Shown: piece after piece, positions 59,430 through 64,000 of the stretch | Position numbering within the stretch: the stretch's first letter is position 1 | How the letters are laid out: each line of letters begins with the position of its first letter | Source: UBA1479 sp002706405 | Lineage (GTDB): Bacteria; Pseudomonadota; Alphaproteobacteria; Rhodospirillales; Casp-alpha2 | Assembly: GCA_963972255.1 (NCBI GenBank) | Contig: CAXATO010000002.1 | Coordinates: 256,877 to 320,876, forward strand | Direction of reading: 5' to 3' | Length of the DNA stretch: 64,000 nt | Position numbers and translations under genes: made by a program | The notes under the pieces: generated by a model | Database searches by the model: none | Told to the model about the DNA's origin: nothing | The model's input: only the letters and a program-made list of their open reading frames with translations

Positions 59430-61312
59430 CCGCGACCATCGTCTTTATCGAACGTCTGGATCCGCTGTCGCTGCCCCTAGCCTTATGCCATCGGGCCGTG
59501 GGCGGGAAGGTATTCTACAAAGAATTATCGCCGCTGTTCCGAGGCCGTCGGCTCGAAGGGTTTTTGGCCAAGGGCGGGATTTCGGCATTCAATTTCTTCG
59601 GACGTTCGGGGGCATTATATACGTCGTTTCTGAATGCGCATCGCGATGCGGTCGACCTCGCGTTTTCACGGCGCATCCGGCATCACTTTATCTATGAGCA
59701 ACTGCGGCGCGAACTTCCCGACGTGGACCCGGAAGTGATCTCGACCACGGTAAAAGCCTCGGTCTTCAACAATCAGCACCTTAGCTACGGCACATCGAGC
59801 GTTCCCTTGATCGACCTGCTCATCAAAGATCACGCGGCGTCCGGCACCAAGATGAAGATCATCCCGCGAACCGTGCCCGGCTCGATTCTGCTTGACGCGT
59901 ATTATCGCGAGGCCCCCGGCGTTTCTGTTTCCGCCCTGCATGCTGGCGCGCATCTTTTTATCGGGTCCGCCGCCATCATCCGCCGGGCCGCCAGCCGGAT
60001 CGTCCGGGCCCTGAAACCTGCGCGGCAAACAACGGCCGCCGCCCCGGCAGCGAAAAGCCGAAATCCGTATGACGCGACGATCCTTTATTTTCCCCATCAG
60101 TCGCTGAAGTACGGCAGATTCTTTAAGAAGACCTACGTGTTCTCGCCGACCTTTCCCGATGACGAAAAACTCTGTCTGCTATGGACACCGGATTGCGTGC
60201 AGGAACTGTCGCGGCGCTACATCCGGCGTTTCAAGCTCCCCGCGCTGTCCGTGCGCGGCCCGGGGATCGCACCCGAAACGACGGCTCTTCTTAAAAGCTG
60301 TGCCATGGCTCGGGGCTTGTCCGTCTTCGCCGACGCATTCATCGGCCTGGAACTTCTCCGGTTTTACAATCGGTTTCGATCCGCATCGCATTTCTTTTCC
60401 CGCTTCCGGGCGGCACGGACGGCCTATGCCCATTACGACACCCTGCTGCCGCCACATATGGTTCTCGCCTTGACGTCGCGCGGCATCGTCACCATCGGGC
60501 TGCAGGACCGGCTTTTCCAGTACCCCTATTTTCCCAACATTTATTTTGACTGCCATCTTGTCGCCGGTCCGGCGCTGGCTCCGCAAATGCAAGCGTTCGG
60601 TGATTGCTCCAAACAAATGATCCCTGTCGGTCTGCCGCGCGCAAGCGATGCCAGAAAGGGACATTCCTGGGTCAATCAGCGGATCAAGGACATGGCGGGA
60701 CACCGGCGGGTCGTCGTTTGTTTCGGTCTATTCCCGTTGACCGATCACGACGTGGGAGTTTACGGCGAAGACGGGACCTCCAGGGCCAGCAATTACGATT
60801 TCCTGGAGACTGCCCTGGAAATGGCCGAAACCTTGCCGGATGATTTCTATTACGTGCGGGTGAAAGAGACGGATTTTATTGAACAGGGGTTTGCGGCGGA
60901 GCTTGTTCAACGGATACAAGCCAAGGACAACATGCACCTGGACCTGAATATTCGGCAGATGTCTTCCTACGACCTGATCGCCGCCGCCGATGTCGTGATC
61001 GGCAAGCTCAGCATGATCATGGAAGAAGCCCGGGCGGCAGGGAAGCCCGCTATCTATTACGATCCGGAACGATACGTGGAAGGGATCGGCTTCCTTCCGT
61101 CCGACCAGGATATTATCGCGTCCAACCGCGCCGAACTGCTCGACCTCCTGCGCCGGGTTTCCGCCGAGAAAAACAGTTCGCCCGGCCGCGCGATCCTCGA
61201 GCCCTATTATTCCACTTCCTTGCCCGGCGGATATGACAGGATAAGACGAATTATCTTCGACCACGGCGTTTGCCCCGATTTCCCATCACCGGAACTTGAC
61301 CACCAGACATGA
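59426..61312 (+). CDS. Uncharacterised surface-glycan biosynthesis protein
   Basis: 628 residues from ATG 59426. The N-terminal part (TIVFIERLDPLSLPLALCHR) and long middle do not match a family I can name. Near the C-terminus, YDLIAAADVVIGKLSMIMEEARAAGKPAIYYDPERYVEG resembles the nucleotide-binding half of GT-B glycosyltransferases and NDP-sugar epimerases. No membrane helices are evident. Coupled to the HisF-like gene and to the FemAB-like gene by four-base overlaps, so it is part of the amidino block. A glycosyltransferase role is a guess. Confidence 0.6.
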   Translation: MTATIVFIERLDPLSLPLALCHRAVGGKVFYKELSPLFRGRRLEGFLAKGGISAFNFFGRSGALYTSFLNAHRDAVDLAFSRRIRHHFIYEQLRRELPDVDPEVISTTVKASVFNNQHLSYGTSSVPLIDLLIKDHAASGTKMKIIPRTVPGSILLDAYYREAPGVSVSALHAGAHLFIGSAAIIRRAASRIVRALKPARQTTAAAPAAKSRNPYDATILYFPHQSLKYGRFFKKTYVFSPTFPDDEKLCLLWTPDCVQELSRRYIRRFKLPALSVRGPGIAPETTALLKSCAMARGLSVFADAFIGLELLRFYNRFRSASHFFSRFRAARTAYAHYDTLLPPHMVLALTSRGIVTIGLQDRLFQYPYFPNIYFDCHLVAGPALAPQMQAFGDCSKQMIPVGLPRASDARKGHSWVNQRIKDMAGHRRVVVCFGLFPLTDHDVGVYGEDGTSRASNYDFLETALEMAETLPDDFYYVRVKETDFIEQGFAAELVQRIQAKDNMHLDLNIRQMSSYDLIAAADVVIGKLSMIMEEARAAGKPAIYYDPERYVEGIGFLPSDQDIIASNRAELLDLLRRVSAEKNSSPGRAILEPYYSTSLPGGYDRIRRIIFDHGVCPDFPSPELDHQT

Positions 61313-62337
61313 GCGAAACCACCTCATCATCCTTCTATGCTCCCGGCATGATGGACCTCAGCCGCTATCGCCTTGAGCGCGCCGACCTGGGGCCCGCCTG
61401 GGATGCGTTCGTCGAAGGATCTCCGCAAGGCACCTTGTTTTCCGAAACCCGCTTTCTCGAAGCGTTGGACGGCCGCCCCGCGGTGTGGTGGTGCTTGCGC
61501 AGCCAAGAGCCCGCCGCCGCCATTGCCCTGATGGAAAGCAGCGACGGCCGGTCGGCGATCCTCTATCCGAACGTGATTCACAATGGAATTATGTTGCGCG
61601 CCGCGCCGCCCAGTCAGAGCCCCGCGCAGGTCATGTCGGAATCTTTTCGCATCCTAGCCTATATCGCGACGGTTCTGCCCGATCATTATGAGTCCATCCG
61701 CATGGCGCTGCATCCGTCGCTCACCGACATGCGCCCGTTCCAATGGCACAACTATCATGGTGAAGGACCGACCTACGGGATTGATATCCGTTACACGAGT
61801 CTGCTCGACCTCGACGATTACCGGCGGCGCGACAAACTTGAGGACATCCCCGGATATCTTGCCGCCAACAAGTCCCGGCGCCAGGAAATCCGCTACGCCC
61901 TGAATAAGGGATACCGAACCCGGGAGGCATTCGAGCCCGAGTTGTTCCTTGACCTTTATCGTGAAACTTTCGAACGTCAGAACGTCGCAATCGCCGACAC
62001 CGGAATAGATGACGTCGCCCGCATCCTGCCGGCCCTCCACGAGGCGGGGCGGCTGCGTATGTTCATTGGTGAAACCCCGGACGGCATCCCCGGTGCCGTC
62101 GCCGTTTTCGCGCGGGACGCCAAACGCTGGTACTATCTTTATGGTGCCGGAAATTCGAAGGTCCGCGACGGCCATGCGGGCTCTCTCGTCCTATGGAACG
62201 CCATGGCCGAACTTTCCGAAGACGGTCCCGGCGAAATCGATCTAGAAGGCGTCAACAGCCCGCAGCGGGGTTATTTCAAACTCAGCTTCGGCGGAAGCCT
62301 CACATCCTATTACCGGGTCACCTACCCGGCCCCGTAA
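61309..62337 (+). CDS. FemAB/GNAT-like acyltransferase
   Basis: 342 residues, ATG 61309 overlapping the previous stop. The second half (RRQEIRYALNKGYRTREAF, LRMFIGETPDGIPGAVAVFARDAKRWYYLYGAG, HAGSLVLWNAM, EIDLEGVNSPQRGYFKLSFGG) has the BioF2-like or FemAB-type GNAT pattern. Such proteins transfer aminoacyl or acyl groups to amines. It might acylate an amino sugar, for example the product of one of the aminotransferases. Substrate unknown. Confidence 0.7.
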   Translation: MSETTSSSFYAPGMMDLSRYRLERADLGPAWDAFVEGSPQGTLFSETRFLEALDGRPAVWWCLRSQEPAAAIALMESSDGRSAILYPNVIHNGIMLRAAPPSQSPAQVMSESFRILAYIATVLPDHYESIRMALHPSLTDMRPFQWHNYHGEGPTYGIDIRYTSLLDLDDYRRRDKLEDIPGYLAANKSRRQEIRYALNKGYRTREAFEPELFLDLYRETFERQNVAIADTGIDDVARILPALHEAGRLRMFIGETPDGIPGAVAVFARDAKRWYYLYGAGNSKVRDGHAGSLVLWNAMAELSEDGPGEIDLEGVNSPQRGYFKLSFGGSLTSYYRVTYPAP

Positions 62338-62377
62338 TCCTGCCGACGACCTAACCGAGAAGAAAGGCTGCACACTT

Positions 62378-63040
62378 ATGTTTTCATCCGAATGGGAGGA
62401 CATCTACAAGGCTGCCGAGCACTTAAGCGTCTGGCCGTGGTCCGATCTGGTCAGCCTGTTCAGCCGAACCGCACAGGAAGCGGGGCCAAATACCCGGGTG
62501 CTTGAAATCGGCTGCGGCGCGGGCGCCAATGTCGCCTTCTTCAAAAGCCGTGGCGTCCAGTACTATGGCGTCGACGGAAGCCCCACGATCATCGAGAAAC
62601 TGAAACAGACCTTCCCCGACATCGAAGACCGGTTCCACGTCTGCGACTTTACCGAAAGCCTGCACTTCCCGGGCCCCTTCGATTTCATCATTGATCGCGG
62701 CAGCCTGACCCACAACAACGACACGGATATCCGCAAGACCGTCGCGCTGGCCCATGACGCCTTGAAACCGGGCGGCAAACTGATTTGCATCGACTGGTTT
62801 TCAGAACAACACTATGGCGCCACCGCCGGTGACCCGCTCGACGACCCCCATACGCGAACCAATATTTCCGAGGGTGCCCTGGCGGGGACCGGCGTCGTCC
62901 ACTTCGCGGACGAAGCAAACGTCCGCGACATCTTCCGCGATTGGACGATCGAGTACCTGGCCCGCAAACGCTACGATCCGGTGACCCCGGACACGTCGCA
63001 TGTTCTCGCCTTTTGGAACATCATCGCGGTCCGCCCCTGA
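62378..63040 (+). CDS. SAM-dependent methyltransferase
   Basis: 220 residues, ATG 62378 with AGAAAGG upstream. RVLEIGCGAGANVAFFKS is motif I, YGVDGSPTIIEKL motif II, DFIIDRGSLTHN the post-II region. A small Rossmann methyltransferase. Its neighbours suggest a sugar or amino-sugar acceptor. Forty bases separate it from the FemAB-like gene; about 65 separate it from the next. Confidence 0.8.
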   Translation: MFSSEWEDIYKAAEHLSVWPWSDLVSLFSRTAQEAGPNTRVLEIGCGAGANVAFFKSRGVQYYGVDGSPTIIEKLKQTFPDIEDRFHVCDFTESLHFPGPFDFIIDRGSLTHNNDTDIRKTVALAHDALKPGGKLICIDWFSEQHYGATAGDPLDDPHTRTNISEGALAGTGVVHFADEANVRDIFRDWTIEYLARKRYDPVTPDTSHVLAFWNIIAVRP

Positions 63041-63105
63041 AACATCTCACGCGACGCAGCGACGCATCTCTTCTTTCTGAAATTCAGTAACGGCAGAACA
63101 CCTGA

Positions 63106-64000
63106 ATGAGCCAGCACTGGGCAATTATCGGCGGCGGTTTCCGCGGCATCATCAGCGCCATTCTCTTGCGTCGTCACGGTTGCGAGGTAACCTTGATCGA
63201 GCGTGCCGACCACCTGGGCGGCGTGTTGTATGGCGATACCTGGGAGGACTTTCATATCGACCTGGGTGCCCATATCCTGGACAACATCGATGACCGCATC
63301 ACGGACCTGATGATGGAAATCCTGTCCGGCGCGTTAGTCCCCGTGGATGTCCGCTACGCGGCCGTCATGGATACGGGCAAGGTCGACGGCATCGCCGTGC
63401 CGGATTTTTCGACACTCGACGACGACACCCGCCATCGGGCTCTACACGAGTTGGTCATTGCCGCCGCGAAGACGGACAATCCGCCGCCGGCGACCCTGGC
63501 CGACCTGCTGACTCAGCGATTTGGGCCGACACTGGCCGGACTTCTCGCCGGGCCGACCAGAAAGATGCTACGCCAAGCGCCAACGGATCTTGGGCCCGAG
63601 GCGTTTCTATCGACGCCTTTTCAGAGAATACGCCTACTGCCCGACGATGCGGCGGAACTGCTGAAAACGATCCCGGCCCTCGATGATCGAATTGCCGTGC
63701 CCGTTGGGCCGGATTCCCTGCGCCATTATCGCGCGGACGCGACTCACTATCCCCATCGCAATTTCTATCCGCGCGATAAGGGGATGCGCGGGTTTTGTGA
63801 AAAGGCGGGCGAATTTCTCGAGCGCATCGGCGTCACGCTGCGCACCGGTGGAATGCTGAACAACATCAGCCAGTCCGCGGGACGGATGTCCCTGGAACTG
63901 GCCATCGGTGAGACCGTCACCGCGGACCGTGTTCTCTGGGCATCGCCGGCCGGCGGGCTGACGCAATTGGCGTTCGGAGAAAATCTGATGATGGGCGGCG
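63106..64000 (+). CDS. FAD/NAD-dependent oxidoreductase (amine-oxidase or UDP-galactopyranose-mutase-like), N-terminal part
   Basis: The gene runs off the window end after 298 residues from ATG 63106. WAIIGGGFRGIISAILLRRHG is a dinucleotide-binding motif, followed by the acidic residue in TLIERADHLGG and FHIDLGAHIL. This matches the FAD site of the protoporphyrinogen-oxidase, amine-oxidase and UDP-galactopyranose mutase group. In a glycan locus a nucleotide-sugar mutase or sugar oxidase is likely. The C-terminus is needed to decide. Confidence 0.72.
   Translation, partial: MSQHWAIIGGGFRGIISAILLRRHGCEVTLIERADHLGGVLYGDTWEDFHIDLGAHILDNIDDRITDLMMEILSGALVPVDVRYAAVMDTGKVDGIAVPDFSTLDDDTRHRALHELVIAAAKTDNPPPATLADLLTQRFGPTLAGLLAGPTRKMLRQAPTDLGPEAFLSTPFQRIRLLPDDAAELLKTIPALDDRIAVPVGPDSLRHYRADATHYPHRNFYPRDKGMRGFCEKAGEFLERIGVTLRTGGMLNNISQSAGRMSLELAIGETVTADRVLWASPAGGLTQLAFGENLMMGG

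Overview
The window is one very large surface-polysaccharide locus (O-antigen or capsule, possibly also glycan for protein glycosylation). High GC, short ATGA/GTGA gene overlaps, many GTG starts and the protein flavour suggest an alphaproteobacterium, perhaps of the Rhodospirillales; this assignment is an inference. I see no tRNA, rRNA, insertion sequence or CRISPR array. Nearly everything is on the + strand. The exceptions are an ArnT-like transferase (851-2494) and an MBOAT/SGNH acyltransferase pair (15828-18479).

Layout. 1-2494: end of an O-antigen ligase/polymerase and an ArnT-like transferase. 2641-3958: control region with a promoter carrying two tandem GTTC-N7-GAAC palindromes, a winged-helix regulator, an RfaH-type NusG paralogue and an ops-like element. 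3974-15824: nonulosonic acid block (LegI, NeuD-like, PtmE-like, LegF, LegC, LegG) with a KdnB/KdnA-like oxidase-aminotransferase pair in its middle, then a deacetylase, a methyltransferase and a sulfotransferase. 15828-23415: O-acylation pair, unknown surface-glycan protein, HAD phosphatase, ABC exporter and APH-fold kinase. 23616-33148: a 'sporadic carbohydrate cluster' with two SDR enzymes, a nucleotidyltransferase-PfkB fusion, a split transketolase, a 2OG oxygenase, a LIC12192-type protein and methyltransferases.

33291-36609: glycosyltransferase and membrane sulfatase-like protein. 36610-36957: a second control region with the same palindrome and an identical ops-like 13-mer. 36958-48090: SDR, glycosyltransferase, a low-GC patch with TylF-like, PhyH-like and SAM enzymes, then three tandem carbamoyltransferases and a methyltransferase. 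48131-51058: YidC-like insertase paralogue, formyltransferase-like protein and a small membrane protein. 51068-56608: four translationally coupled genes resembling the Campylobacter Cj1416-Cj1418 phosphoramidate pathway, with a CDP-glycerol-transferase-like partner. 56829-59429: amidotransferase, HisH-like and HisF-like genes (acetamidino module). 59426-64000: unknown glycan protein, FemAB/GNAT-like protein, methyltransferase and the start of an FAD oxidoreductase.

How it fits together. The locus appears to make several activated sugars (a legionaminate-like nonulosonate, a possible amino-ulosonate, a product of the transketolase cluster) and decorate them by O-acyl, carbamoyl, methyl, sulfo, amidino and phosphoramidate groups. 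Two promoters share an operator, and two ops-like elements downstream of each suggest that the locally encoded RfaH lets RNA polymerase read these tens of kilobases.
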